Shown: positions 6,908 through 14,538 of the stretch, one piece after another
How positions within the stretch are numbered: the stretch's first letter is position 1
How the letters are laid out: each line of letters opens with the position of its first letter
Notes under the pieces: model-generated
The model's database searches: none
What the model saw: only the letters and a program-made list of their open reading frames with translations
Told to the model about the DNA's origin: nothing
Made by a program: the position numbers and the translations under genes
Origin: an uncultured Micrococcus sp.
GTDB lineage: Bacteria; Actinomycetota; Actinomycetes; Actinomycetales; Micrococcaceae
Assembly (NCBI GenBank): GCA_946222435.1
Contig: CAMIOJ010000006.1
Span: 1-18,902, forward strand
Direction of reading: 5' to 3'
Length of the DNA stretch: 18,902 nucleotides

Positions 6908-8074
6908 TCAGGACCGGTCGAGGCCGTCGTCGAACTCGGCCTCCCGCTCGCCGACGCCCAGCATCTGGGCGATCGCGGAGACGGTGCGCCCGGCGGCCTT
7001 GCCGTCTCCGTAGGGGTTCACGGCGTTGGCCATGGCCGTGTAGGCGGCCTCGTCGTGCAGCAGCGTCTGCACCTGTTCGAACACGGTGTCCTCGGCGGTG
7101 CCGATGAGTCGGACGGTGCCGGCCTCCACGGCCTCGGGGCGCTCGGTGTTCTCGCGCATGACCAGGACCGGCTTGCCGAGGCCCGGGGCCTCCTCCTGAA
7201 CGCCGCCGGAGTCCGTGAGCACCACGTTCGCCAGCGACAGCATGTGGGTGAACTCGCCGTAGGCCAGCGGCTCGGTGACCACCACGTTCTCCAGCCCCTC
7301 GAGGAACGGCAGCACGGCCTCGCGGACCACCGGGTTCTTGTGGGCCGGCAGGACGAAGAGGACCTCGGCGTTCTCCCTCGCCAGACGGGCCAGCGCCCGA
7401 CCGACGCCGCGCATGGCCTCGCCCTGGTTCTCACGGCGATGCGTGGTGACGAGCACGACCTTGGTGCCGTCCGCCACCCTCTGCTCGACCTCGGCCAGCT
7501 GCGGGTCCGTGAACGGGATCCTCTTGTCCACGACCTCCAGGAGCGCGTCGATCACCGTGTTGCCGGTGATGTACACACCGGCCTCGTCCACGGACTCGCG
7601 CAGCAGGTTCGCCTTGGACACGCGGGTCGGCGCCAGGTGCAGCGACGCGATCTGGGAGGTGAGCTTGCGGTTCGCCTCCTCCGGGAACGGAGACATGATG
7701 TCGAAGCTGCGCAGGCCGGCCTCGGCATGCACCACGGGGATCTGCAGGTTGAACGCCGCGATGGCCGCGGCGGTGGAGGTGGTGGTGTCGCCCTGGACGA
7801 CGATCGCGTCCGGCCTCTCCTCCAGCAGGATGCGGTCCACGCCCTCCAGGATCTTCGCGAAGATCGAGTTCAGCGTCTGGCGGGGCTGGATGATGTTCAG
7901 GTCATGGGCCGGGACGATGCCGAACAGCTCGTTGACCTGGTCCAGCATCTCGCGGTGCTGACCGGTGACGGCGACGACGCAGTCGAACTGATCGGACCCC
8001 TCGAGGGCCTTCACGATCGGGGCGACCTTGATGGCCTCCGGACGGGTGCCGTAGATCGGCATGATCTTGAGCAC
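6908..8074 (-). CDS. wecB: UDP-N-acetylglucosamine 2-epimerase (non-hydrolysing)
   Basis: WecB (MnaA) interconverts UDP-GlcNAc and UDP-ManNAc in the cytosol. I chose the GTG at 8072-8074, giving VLKIMPIYGTRPEAIK and 388 residues, with GAGGAG (8079-8084) 4 nt upstream. A second GTG four codons earlier (8084-8086) has no ribosome site. The substrate loop YGTRPEAIK is at 8-16. Residues equivalent to the E. coli WecB catalytic set are present: D96 (VQGD), E118 (HAEAGLR), E132 (FPEE) and H212 (THRREN). Late motifs include TDSGGVQEEAPGLGKPVLVMR and ERPEAVEAGT. The product feeds WecC, encoded about 6.5 kb upstream in the same direction, and the ABC exporter genes lie just before it. It is the last gene of the locus, ahead of the convergent MFS gene. 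Confidence 0.96.
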   Translation of the reverse strand: MLKIMPIYGTRPEAIKVAPIVKALEGSDQFDCVVAVTGQHREMLDQVNELFGIVPAHDLNIIQPRQTLNSIFAKILEGVDRILLEERPDAIVVQGDTTTSTAAAIAAFNLQIPVVHAEAGLRSFDIMSPFPEEANRKLTSQIASLHLAPTRVSKANLLRESVDEAGVYITGNTVIDALLEVVDKRIPFTDPQLAEVEQRVADGTKVVLVTTHRRENQGEAMRGVGRALARLARENAEVLFVLPAHKNPVVREAVLPFLEGLENVVVTEPLAYGEFTHMLSLANVVLTDSGGVQEEAPGLGKPVLVMRENTERPEAVEAGTVRLIGTAEDTVFEQVQTLLHDEAAYTAMANAVNPYGDGKAAGRTVSAIAQMLGVGEREAEFDDGLDRS

Positions 8075-8196
8075 GATGCTCCTCACTCGTGTCTGGTGTG
8101 GACGGCATGGGCCACGTCCGAGCGGACGCGGGCGCCTGCCTACGCGGCCACCCTATCCGAGCCGCGCGGCGGCGACGGCGCGCGCGGACCGGCGCG
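8075..8196 (-). other. tagH-wecB intergenic region with weak hairpin and -10 candidate
   Basis: This 120-nt gap includes a perfect 7-bp stem (8162-8168 with 8181-8187, 12-nt loop) about 10 nt after the tagH stop, and a TAGGGT on the minus strand at 8150-8155 that fits the loose actinobacterial TAnnnT -10 pattern. No -35 is apparent. wecB might therefore have its own promoter, but readthrough from tagGH is equally possible. Confidence 0.3.
8079..8084 (-). promoter_or_regulatory. Shine-Dalgarno deciding the wecB start
   Basis: GAGGAG on the minus strand lies 4 nt before the GTG at 8072-8074 and overlaps the alternative GTG at 8084-8086. It favours the shorter form, although the spacer is short. 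Confidence 0.55.
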
Positions 8197-9066
8197 TCAG
8201 GATCCCATCCGGACGGAGGTCGGCCTGTGCTGGGCCTGCACCCGGCGGCGCCACCGTTCGGCCTGCGCCACCTTCTGCTTGCTCAGCAGCCAGTTGTACC
8301 GGCGGTACTGGTAGAGCACGTCGTCGGTCGGGCCGTCGGCCACCTGCTCGCCGTCGTGGAGCCAGAGGACCCGGTCACAGGAGGCGGCAATGACCTTCTC
8401 GCTGTGGCTCACCAGGATCACGCAGCCGGCATTGGCCTTGAGCTCCTCCATGCGCCGACGCGAACGCTCGCGGAACTGGGCGTCGCCCGTGTTCAGCGCC
8501 TCGTCGATCACGAGGACCTCCGGGTCACGGATCGTCGCGATCGCGAAGCGCAGGCGTGCCCCCATGCCCGAGGAGTACGTGTCGATCGGCAGGTCGATGG
8601 CCTTCTCGAGGCCCACGGACTCCACGATCTCCGGGATCCGGGCCTCGATCTCCCGCCGGGACATGCCCAGGGCCAGACCACCGAGCACGATGTTCTCCCG
8701 GCCGGACAGCGAGGGGATCAGCGCGGCGTTGACGCCCAGCATGGTGGGCGTGCCGCTGGCCCACACCGTGCCGGTGGTGGGGGTGAGCTTGCCCGCGATG
8801 ATCTGGGAGATGGTGGACTTTCCGGAGCCGTTGCGGCCCACCACGCCCAGGGACTGGCCCTTGGGGACGACCAGCGAGATCTCCTTGAGCGCCCGCACCG
8901 TCACCCGGGGACGGCGGCGGATGAGCCCGTACACCAGCTTCTTGTGCCAGGGCAGGCGGTGGGCGATCCCCTCGTTCACCGAGTGCACCTTGTAGTTCAT
9001 GGACACCCGGTCCAGGACGAGGCAGGGTTCGCCGCTGTCCGGGACCTCGTGCGCGGTCGGCTTCAT
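8197..9066 (-). CDS. tagH: polysaccharide ABC exporter, ATP-binding subunit (TagH/Wzt-like)
   Basis: This is the ATPase subunit of an exporter for wall teichoic/teichuronic acid or O-antigen-type polymers. The 289-residue protein starts at the ATG at 9064-9066, which overlaps the tagG stop by one base (TGATG), implying translational coupling. Visible motifs are Walker A GRNGSGKST (77-85), the family-typical signature YSSGM (164-168, replacing LSGGQ), Walker B VLVIDEA (184-190) with the following LNTGDAQF, and the switch histidine H221 in LVSHS. The N-terminal extension before the core (about 1-55, including VSMNYKVHS) is characteristic of TagH/Wzt proteins. It has only a short basic C-terminus and no extra carbohydrate-binding domain like that of E. 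coli O9a Wzt. A 521-residue open frame at this locus is an out-of-frame extension into tagG. Confidence 0.93.
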   Translation of the reverse strand: MKPTAHEVPDSGEPCLVLDRVSMNYKVHSVNEGIAHRLPWHKKLVYGLIRRRPRVTVRALKEISLVVPKGQSLGVVGRNGSGKSTISQIIAGKLTPTTGTVWASGTPTMLGVNAALIPSLSGRENIVLGGLALGMSRREIEARIPEIVESVGLEKAIDLPIDTYSSGMGARLRFAIATIRDPEVLVIDEALNTGDAQFRERSRRRMEELKANAGCVILVSHSEKVIAASCDRVLWLHDGEQVADGPTDDVLYQYRRYNWLLSKQKVAQAERWRRRVQAQHRPTSVRMGS

Positions 9067-9968
9067 CAGCGGGACACCGCCCTTCCGTGGGCCTCGTCGC
9101 CCTTCCAGAAGACGAGGATGCCCACCGTCAGCAGGCCGAAGGACCAGGCGCACAGGAGCAGCCAGTCCCTGGCCGGCGAGTCCGCGCCGTAGAGCAGCGA
9201 GTTGCGGGTGATCTCCAGGACCAGGTGCATCGGGTTCAGGGTGAGCAGGTCCACCAGCCAGGGGTGGCTGTCGAAGCGCTGGAAGGAGTAGAAGACCCCG
9301 GAGCCGTACATCCACAGGCGCAGTGTGAACGGCAGCAGCTGGGCGACGTCCCGGAATCGTGCGACGAGGGGAGCCAGCAGCAGCGTGACGCCCGTGACCA
9401 GGACGATCTGAAGGATCACGACCGGAACGAGGAGGATCCAGCGCCAGCTCAGGACCTCGAGCGGGGGGATCGCGAGGATGAACACGATCATCGTGGCAAG
9501 CGTGATCCCGTAGGCCAGGGACTCCTTGAGCATCGCCGAGACCGGGAGTGCGATGCGGGGGAAGTTGAAGGCCTCCACCACCGTCTGGTTGGACGTCAGG
9601 GAGCGGGCGCCCGTGGAGACCGTGCGGCTCGTGAACGAGAACATGAACACACCGACCGTGAGGAAGGCGATGAAGTTGTCCACGCCCCGGGAGGTGCCCA
9701 GGAGCAGGCCGAACACGATGAAGTAGGTGATGCCGTTGAGCAGCGGGGTCAGGACGAGCCACACATTGCCCAGCACGTTCTGCCGGTTGCGGGTCCCCAG
9801 GCTCAGCTTCGCGTCGTAGGCGAGGTATCCACGGCAGGCCCAGAGCCGGCGGAAGTACCGGGCCAGGGTGGGACGGGCGCCCACCCGCTCGAGGCCCGAG
9901 CGCGGGACCGAGATCTCCCGCACCGAGCGCGCGGAGTCGCCCGTGGCGCTCTGTTCAGCGTGTTTCAC
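9066..9968 (-). CDS. tagG: polysaccharide ABC exporter, permease subunit (TagG/Wzm-like)
   Basis: This is the membrane subunit (ABC-2 type) partnering the downstream ATPase. The GTG at 9966-9968 is chosen because GAGGAG lies 6 nt upstream; the open frame extends to 10058 but adds only basic, low-complexity residues. The 300-residue protein has a cytoplasmic N-terminus of about 65 residues including an amphipathic stretch (LARYFRRLWACRGYLAYDAKL). About six membrane segments follow, near 69-91, 97-117, 146-169, 175-201, 210-230 and 266-287. Family landmarks are YDAKLSLGTRNRQNVLGNVW before helix 1 and LNPMHLVLEITRNSLLYG (244-261) before the last helix. With TagH it should export a completed, lipid-linked polymer. 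It follows the pyruvyl transferase gene after a 130-nt gap containing a hairpin, and probably starts its own transcript. Confidence 0.93.
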   Translation of the reverse strand: MKHAEQSATGDSARSVREISVPRSGLERVGARPTLARYFRRLWACRGYLAYDAKLSLGTRNRQNVLGNVWLVLTPLLNGITYFIVFGLLLGTSRGVDNFIAFLTVGVFMFSFTSRTVSTGARSLTSNQTVVEAFNFPRIALPVSAMLKESLAYGITLATMIVFILAIPPLEVLSWRWILLVPVVILQIVLVTGVTLLLAPLVARFRDVAQLLPFTLRLWMYGSGVFYSFQRFDSHPWLVDLLTLNPMHLVLEITRNSLLYGADSPARDWLLLCAWSFGLLTVGILVFWKGDEAHGRAVSR

Positions 9969-10068
9969 CGAAGTCTCCTCAGACGGCGACGGACAGGGAC
10001 GGCGGGCATCCCGCGCCCGGCGGCGCCGGACGAAGAACCCAGTGTATGCCCGGACCACGGGCCCGGGA

Positions 10069-10094
10069 CGCCGGGGCTGCGGGTCGCCCCGGCG
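10069..10094 (-). terminator. stem-loop directly after the pyruvyl transferase gene
   Basis: CGCCGGGGC (10069-10077) pairs perfectly with GCCCCGGCG (10086-10094) around an 8-nt loop. It begins 4 nt after the stop codon of the upstream gene. There is no U-tract. Further along, the minus strand has TACACT (10041-10046), a possible -10 for tagG, but no good -35. Together they suggest that tagGH may form a separate unit. Confidence 0.5.
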
Positions 10095-10098
10095 ACGG

Positions 10099-11310
10099 TC
10101 AGCGGCCGAGTCGCTCCTTCAGGGACGCGGCCAGTCCACGTGCCTTCGGCAATACCTGGCGACGCAGGGTGTCCTCGGCGCGGAGACGGGCGGACCCGGC
10201 GGTCACCCGCGCGAAATCGCGGCCGTCCCGACGCACCGCACCCCAGTCGACCCGGCCCTCGGGGCGGAAGACCGACGCGGGCGCGAGCTGCAGCCGCATC
10301 TGGTGCACCAGGTGGGCCATCTCCTCCCGGGCACCTGTCTTCTGGCGTTCGATGACGTCCGTCGAGATGCGGGTCTTGGCGTGCTCGAGCTTCCCGGCCA
10401 TGTTCGGGTCGTGAAGGTCGGAGAGCAGCTCGGTGCGGCCCAGGGTCTTGAAGAGGTTCTTCGACTTCGTCGTCGGGGACAGCACGATCGCCGGGACGCC
10501 GTACATCGAGGCCACCAGCGAGCCATGGAACTTCATGGACGCGAGGACGTCGAGTCCGCCGAGGGCGGCGGACAGCTCGGACATGTCCTCGGAGCGGATG
10601 ACCTCGTCCACCTCGAAGGGAAGACGCTCGACGGCCCTGGCATCGGCCTCCCCCGTGCGCAGCCCGGCCAGAACGAGCGCCTTGACGGCGTAGCCCTGTC
10701 GGCGGGCCTCGGCCACGAGCTTGGCCAGCGGAGCATAGTCGTCCTCGGCGGTGACACGGCGCTGGCGGATGGCGACGCCGAGGACCTTGTCCTCCGGGTA
10801 CTCACGCGCCGGTGGCATCGGCAGCCCGTAGACGAGGTCCGGGGCCACCCGGACCTCCACGCGGGGCTGGAGCTTCTCCCGGATCCACTCGGCGGACTCC
10901 ACGTCGCGGACGCCGATGTACTGGACGTTCGGGTGGCGGAAGAAGTTGCGCATGTGGCGCATGACCGCGGGGTCTTCCTTCTTGATCCAGGTGGGCACGC
11001 CGATGCCGGCGATGTACACCTTCTTCTTCAGCCACGCCTTGTGCCAGTAGAGCTGCGAGACCTTGTTCGGGATGACCAGGTCTCCGCCGCCGATCACGAA
11101 GGCGTCGTACTTCTCCGCCTCGATGTACGGGTTCCCGGTGAAGTACGGGGCCTTGAGGATGTCATGGACCACGCGGGCGTCGAAGTGCTCGGACAGGTTC
11201 CGCCTCCAGCCGTCCAGGAACAGCTCGTCCCCGTAGTTTCCCCAGCCGAAGAAGCCGACGAGGCCGACCTTCGGACGGTCCTTGAACTGCGCGATGAGGT
11301 TGTCTGCCAT
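10099..11310 (-). CDS. polysaccharide pyruvyl transferase family protein
   Basis: This is a 403-residue member of the family that includes CsaB, WcaK and other ketal-pyruvyl transferases, which move pyruvate from phosphoenolpyruvate to polysaccharide sugars. Evidence is the N-terminal GFFGWGNYGDELF (19-31), VIGGGDLV (72-79), the GIRxxxS-like region replaced by YIGVRDVES (131-139), and the late SMKFHGSLVASMYGVPAI (258-275), corresponding to the conserved R/K-x-H motif of the GT-B-like fold. The start is an ATG at 11308-11310, 3 nt after the preceding gene's stop, with AGGAAGG in that gene's end as ribosome site. Some family members are not proven pyruvyl transferases, so the reaction is an inference. 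In context it would decorate the exported polymer before TagGH transport. Confidence 0.85.
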   Translation of the reverse strand: MADNLIAQFKDRPKVGLVGFFGWGNYGDELFLDGWRRNLSEHFDARVVHDILKAPYFTGNPYIEAEKYDAFVIGGGDLVIPNKVSQLYWHKAWLKKKVYIAGIGVPTWIKKEDPAVMRHMRNFFRHPNVQYIGVRDVESAEWIREKLQPRVEVRVAPDLVYGLPMPPAREYPEDKVLGVAIRQRRVTAEDDYAPLAKLVAEARRQGYAVKALVLAGLRTGEADARAVERLPFEVDEVIRSEDMSELSAALGGLDVLASMKFHGSLVASMYGVPAIVLSPTTKSKNLFKTLGRTELLSDLHDPNMAGKLEHAKTRISTDVIERQKTGAREEMAHLVHQMRLQLAPASVFRPEGRVDWGAVRRDGRDFARVTAGSARLRAEDTLRRQVLPKARGLAASLKERLGR

Positions 11311-11313
11311 GGA

Positions 11314-12498
11314 TCAGCCTTCCTGGGACAGGCGGGAGAGGCGCTCGCGCACCTCGCGGGCGAACCGGTCCGACACGTCGGCGGGACGGTGACGGTCGGC
11401 GAAGTCCCGGGCGGCGGCGCGGGCCTGGGGCGTCACCAGCCGGTCGGCGCGCTCCAGGGACGCGGCGATCTCCTCCGGGGTCGAGCCCTCGAGGAACTCC
11501 GCGAAGGACGGTTCCAGCAGGTTGGGGAGCACACCCACACGGTTGGCGACGACCGGCAGGTCGAAGGTCGGGCCGAGCAGCGCGCCGCCCGAGTTCAGGG
11601 CCCGCTGATGCGGCAGGACCATGATGTCGGCGGCGCGCATCATGTACTGGACGTGCTCAGCGGGGATCTTCGCGTCCTTGAGGAGCACGTAAGGATGCAT
11701 GCGCAGCTGCTTCACGAGCTGCTGGGAGGACCGGTCTCCGTCGGCCTTGCCCGCGATGATCAGGCGCCGCGGCGTTTCGGAGGTCTTCAGCAGGTGGTTG
11801 AAGCCCTCCACGAACCGTTCGATCCCCTTGTACGCCTTGATGGCTCCGAACACGACGTAGACGACCTCGTCCGGGTCGATGCCCAGCACGAGCCGGGCGT
11901 GGTCGCGCGGCACGAAGTCCTGGTAGGCGCCCTCGTAGGACGGGTGCGGCACGCAGAAGGTCTTCTGCGGGTCGAGGGTCAGGAACTCCGAGACGAGCTG
12001 CGGGGTGTCCTCGCTCATCACATGGACCAGGTCCACCTCGTCGGCCACGGCCTGCTGCAGGCGACGCTCCTCCTCGAGGAACAACGCATCGTGCGGGGCC
12101 ATGTTGTGCACGGTCCACACGACCCGGCCGCCCTCGGAGCGGAAGGCCTGCAACCGGGAGAGGAACTCTGCGGCCCGCACCTGCGCCTCGGACTCGGATT
12201 TGACTCCCTTGAGGACCTCGGAGAGCCAGTGCAGGTGCAGCACGATGCCGCGGGTCTGCGCGGACAGCGCGGTCAGACGGTCGAAGGCGCCCCACTCCGT
12301 CACCGGGGCGACCGCGAGGCCGTGGTCGCCGAAGCCGCGGTGCAGCAGGGCCTGGAAGGGGTTCATCCTCGCCACCGGCGAGTACGCGTACAGCCACGGC
12401 TCGGCCGCGTCACGGCTCGTGTAGTACCGGGTGGCGGACAGGGCCTCGTTGATCGGCGAGCCGACCTCGGTGCGGAATCCTCGGAAGAGCAGCTCCAC
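11314..12498 (-). CDS. glycosyltransferase, GT4/GT-B type
   Basis: This is a 394-residue GT-B glycosyltransferase starting at a GTG (12496-12498), 5 nt after the preceding gene. The N-terminal half has the acceptor-side pattern MNPFQALLHRG (45-55), LHLHWLSEVLKG (88-99) and VVWTVHNMAPHD (127-138). The C-terminal half has the donor-side pattern VVFGAIKAYKGIERFVEGF (215-233), RLIIAGKADG, and ADIMVLPHQRALNSGGALLG (290-309), followed by FDLPVVANRVGVLP. The last block holds the conserved small-residue loop that contacts the nucleotide-sugar diphosphate in GT4-like enzymes. No membrane segment is present, so it should act at the cytoplasmic membrane face. Donor and linkage cannot be read. The close packing with its neighbours on both sides indicates one operon with wecC. 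Confidence 0.88.
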   Translation of the reverse strand: MELLFRGFRTEVGSPINEALSATRYYTSRDAAEPWLYAYSPVARMNPFQALLHRGFGDHGLAVAPVTEWGAFDRLTALSAQTRGIVLHLHWLSEVLKGVKSESEAQVRAAEFLSRLQAFRSEGGRVVWTVHNMAPHDALFLEEERRLQQAVADEVDLVHVMSEDTPQLVSEFLTLDPQKTFCVPHPSYEGAYQDFVPRDHARLVLGIDPDEVVYVVFGAIKAYKGIERFVEGFNHLLKTSETPRRLIIAGKADGDRSSQQLVKQLRMHPYVLLKDAKIPAEHVQYMMRAADIMVLPHQRALNSGGALLGPTFDLPVVANRVGVLPNLLEPSFAEFLEGSTPEEIAASLERADRLVTPQARAAARDFADRHRPADVSDRFAREVRERLSRLSQEG

Positions 12499-12503
12499 GG
12501 GCG

Positions 12504-14489
12504 TCAGTCTCCTTCGATGTCGATGTCGGTCTGGTCGGCCTGGCTGCCGGCGGCATCGACCTCACGGTGCTCACGTGCGGCGGCCAGGGCCTCGTCGAAC
12601 ACGGCCTTGTAGCGCGGGCCGTTGTGCTTCCACTGGCGCTCCTCCTCGACCCAGCGGCGACCGGCACGGGCCAGCTCCGCGCGACGCTCGGGGTCCGCCA
12701 GCAGCGCCTCGACGGCCTCGGCCAGGGAGGCGGCGTTCTCCGGCTCGAAGACCTCGCCGCGGGCCGGCGCCTCCACGATCTCCGCGAGCGCGGGGACGGA
12801 GGAGACCAGCAGCGGCCGACCCATCGCCATGGCCTCGAACGGCTTGAGCGGGGTCACGTACCGTGCGGCACGCTCGTAGGTGCGCGGCACCACGAAGACG
12901 TCGATCAGGCTGTAGTGCCCGGAGACCTCGGAGTGGTCGATGTGACCGGTGAACACCACGCGGTCCATCACGTCCAGCTTCTGGGCCAGGGACTTCATCT
13001 CGTCCAGGCGCCGGCCGCCGCCAACGAGCACGCACTGCGCCTCGACGCCCTTGGCCTTCAGCATCTGGGCGGCACGGATCAGGTACTCCTGGCCCTCGCG
13101 GCGATGGTCCATGTTGGAGACGTAGCCGAAGGTCGGCATAGTGATGCCGTAGCGCTCCTGCAGCGCCGGGTCCACGGGCTCGGCCACGAAGTTCTCGAGG
13201 TTCACGCAGTTCGGCACGAGCCCGATGCGCTCCTTCGGGACGCCGCGGGACGCGAGCTCGTCCCGCATGGAGGTTCCGAGGGTCAGGACGGCGGCGGCCT
13301 CCTGCATGCACATGGTCTCGACCGCCATGCGGCGCCGGAAGGTCTCCGACCTCTCCTCCATGGCGGTCTCCCCGGTCCAGTTGCCCTCGAAGAAGGAGCG
13401 GACCTCGTAGACCACCGGGATGCCGGTCTTGCGCTGGATCGCCAGGGCCACCAACGCCGTCTCGTAGCCGCGGCGACCGGAGGACACGTGGATCACCGCA
13501 GGACGGATCTCCTTGACCTTCTGGTAGGCCAGCCAGGCGAAGTCCTGGAGCCAGCGGTCCGCCGGCACCCGCGAGTAGTCGATGCCGACGTCCAGACGGT
13601 GGTGCACGATGCCCTCGAACACCTCGACCGGCTCGAAGTCGTCTCCGACGACCGAGCGCGGGAATCCGGGCTCGGTCAGCACGACGGCATCGATTCCCGC
13701 CTGGACCTCGGCCTTGAAGTTCTCATGGCTGCGGGAGGTGAACCCGTTCGAGAAGTAGGGCCGGGACTCCTTGACCATGTGCAGGACGAGGTTGTCGGCC
13801 GCCGGCTCGATCGGGGTCACCGGTCCGGGGATCCGCGGGATCCAGCCGCTGAGCTCCTTCGCGCGGCCGTTCACGTCCGGCAGCGCACGGGCGTGCTGGG
13901 CGGCGATGTCCGCGAGCCGCGTGCTGACCTCGAGGTTCTCAGAGATCTCGCCGCGCAGGACCGCCAGGCGCTTGGACGTCACCTGGAAGGGCTCGCTGTG
14001 GTCCCTGCCCACGCCGAGGATGCGCTGCCACAGCAGGGCACGCTCATAGTCCTGGTTGTTCAGGGCGTGACGCAGCGGCTTGTCCCCGGAGAAGGAGGAC
14101 CGGCCGGCCCGCTTCTGCAGGCCGCGCATCTCCTTGGACCAGTCGACCATCGGCTCGAGGCTGTTGTGGTAGCCCACCCTTGCGATGCCCCGCAGCAGCT
14201 GCGCTCGGGAGATCTCGTTGCGCTGGTAGCGCCGCTTCAGCCGGCCCAGCTGCCGCCGCACCTTCAGGGCGCGACCGCGCAGCTCGGCTTTGGCCCCGTC
14301 GGGGTCGCGGGTGAACGGCGCCAGCCACGCGCCGGCGAGGGCGTCGCGGTCGCGCGAGATCCAGTTGAGCTCACGGTGGACGAGCCGCAGCTCCTCCTGG
14401 AGGCGCTCCGCCTCGGCACGGTCGTCGCGCTGCTGTGCAGGCGGCTCGTCGGTGATCAGGCGGAATGCCGGTCGGTCCTGTTCGGACAC
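12504..14489 (-). CDS. GT4 glycosyltransferase with a long N-terminal helical region
   Basis: This is a 661-residue protein starting at a GTG (14487-14489) with AGGGGAG 8 nt upstream. Residues about 20-230 are not glycosyltransferase-like: they are rich in Arg, Glu and Leu, with a predicted coiled coil near 25-100 (AERLQEELRLVHRELNWISR, then a basic RRQLGRLKRRYQR stretch). The GT-B domain begins near 234 (LVLHMVKESRPYFSNGFTSR). Later motifs are VVYEVRSFFEGNW, LVPNCVNLENF, FGYVSNMDHRREG and RYVTPLKPFEAMAMGRPLLV, the GT4 donor loop near the C-terminus. The GT domain resembles that of the 592-residue enzyme at 15893-17671. The N-terminal region could dock onto membrane or other assembly proteins, but that is speculation. 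It lies 49 nt after wecC, in the same unit. Confidence 0.88.
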   Translation of the reverse strand: MSEQDRPAFRLITDEPPAQQRDDRAEAERLQEELRLVHRELNWISRDRDALAGAWLAPFTRDPDGAKAELRGRALKVRRQLGRLKRRYQRNEISRAQLLRGIARVGYHNSLEPMVDWSKEMRGLQKRAGRSSFSGDKPLRHALNNQDYERALLWQRILGVGRDHSEPFQVTSKRLAVLRGEISENLEVSTRLADIAAQHARALPDVNGRAKELSGWIPRIPGPVTPIEPAADNLVLHMVKESRPYFSNGFTSRSHENFKAEVQAGIDAVVLTEPGFPRSVVGDDFEPVEVFEGIVHHRLDVGIDYSRVPADRWLQDFAWLAYQKVKEIRPAVIHVSSGRRGYETALVALAIQRKTGIPVVYEVRSFFEGNWTGETAMEERSETFRRRMAVETMCMQEAAAVLTLGTSMRDELASRGVPKERIGLVPNCVNLENFVAEPVDPALQERYGITMPTFGYVSNMDHRREGQEYLIRAAQMLKAKGVEAQCVLVGGGRRLDEMKSLAQKLDVMDRVVFTGHIDHSEVSGHYSLIDVFVVPRTYERAARYVTPLKPFEAMAMGRPLLVSSVPALAEIVEAPARGEVFEPENAASLAEAVEALLADPERRAELARAGRRWVEEERQWKHNGPRYKAVFDEALAAAREHREVDAAGSQADQTDIDIEGD

Positions 14490-14538
14490 GGGCGGGTCTC
14501 CCCTCGTCGGTGCGTTCAGTTCTCGCCGGTGCCGGCGG

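Noticed and set aside
8197..9762. 521-codon minus-strand frame suggesting a fusion with the ABC ATPase
   Set aside because: The N-terminal 230 codons are the wrong frame of tagG. The ATPase has its own ATG in a TGATG overlap with the tagG stop.
9868..12612. 914-codon open frame on the plus strand
   Set aside because: It lies antisense to tagG, the pyruvyl transferase gene and a glycosyltransferase. Its translation is Gly/Arg/His/Leu/Val-rich with no recognisable fold, as expected opposite GC-rich third positions.
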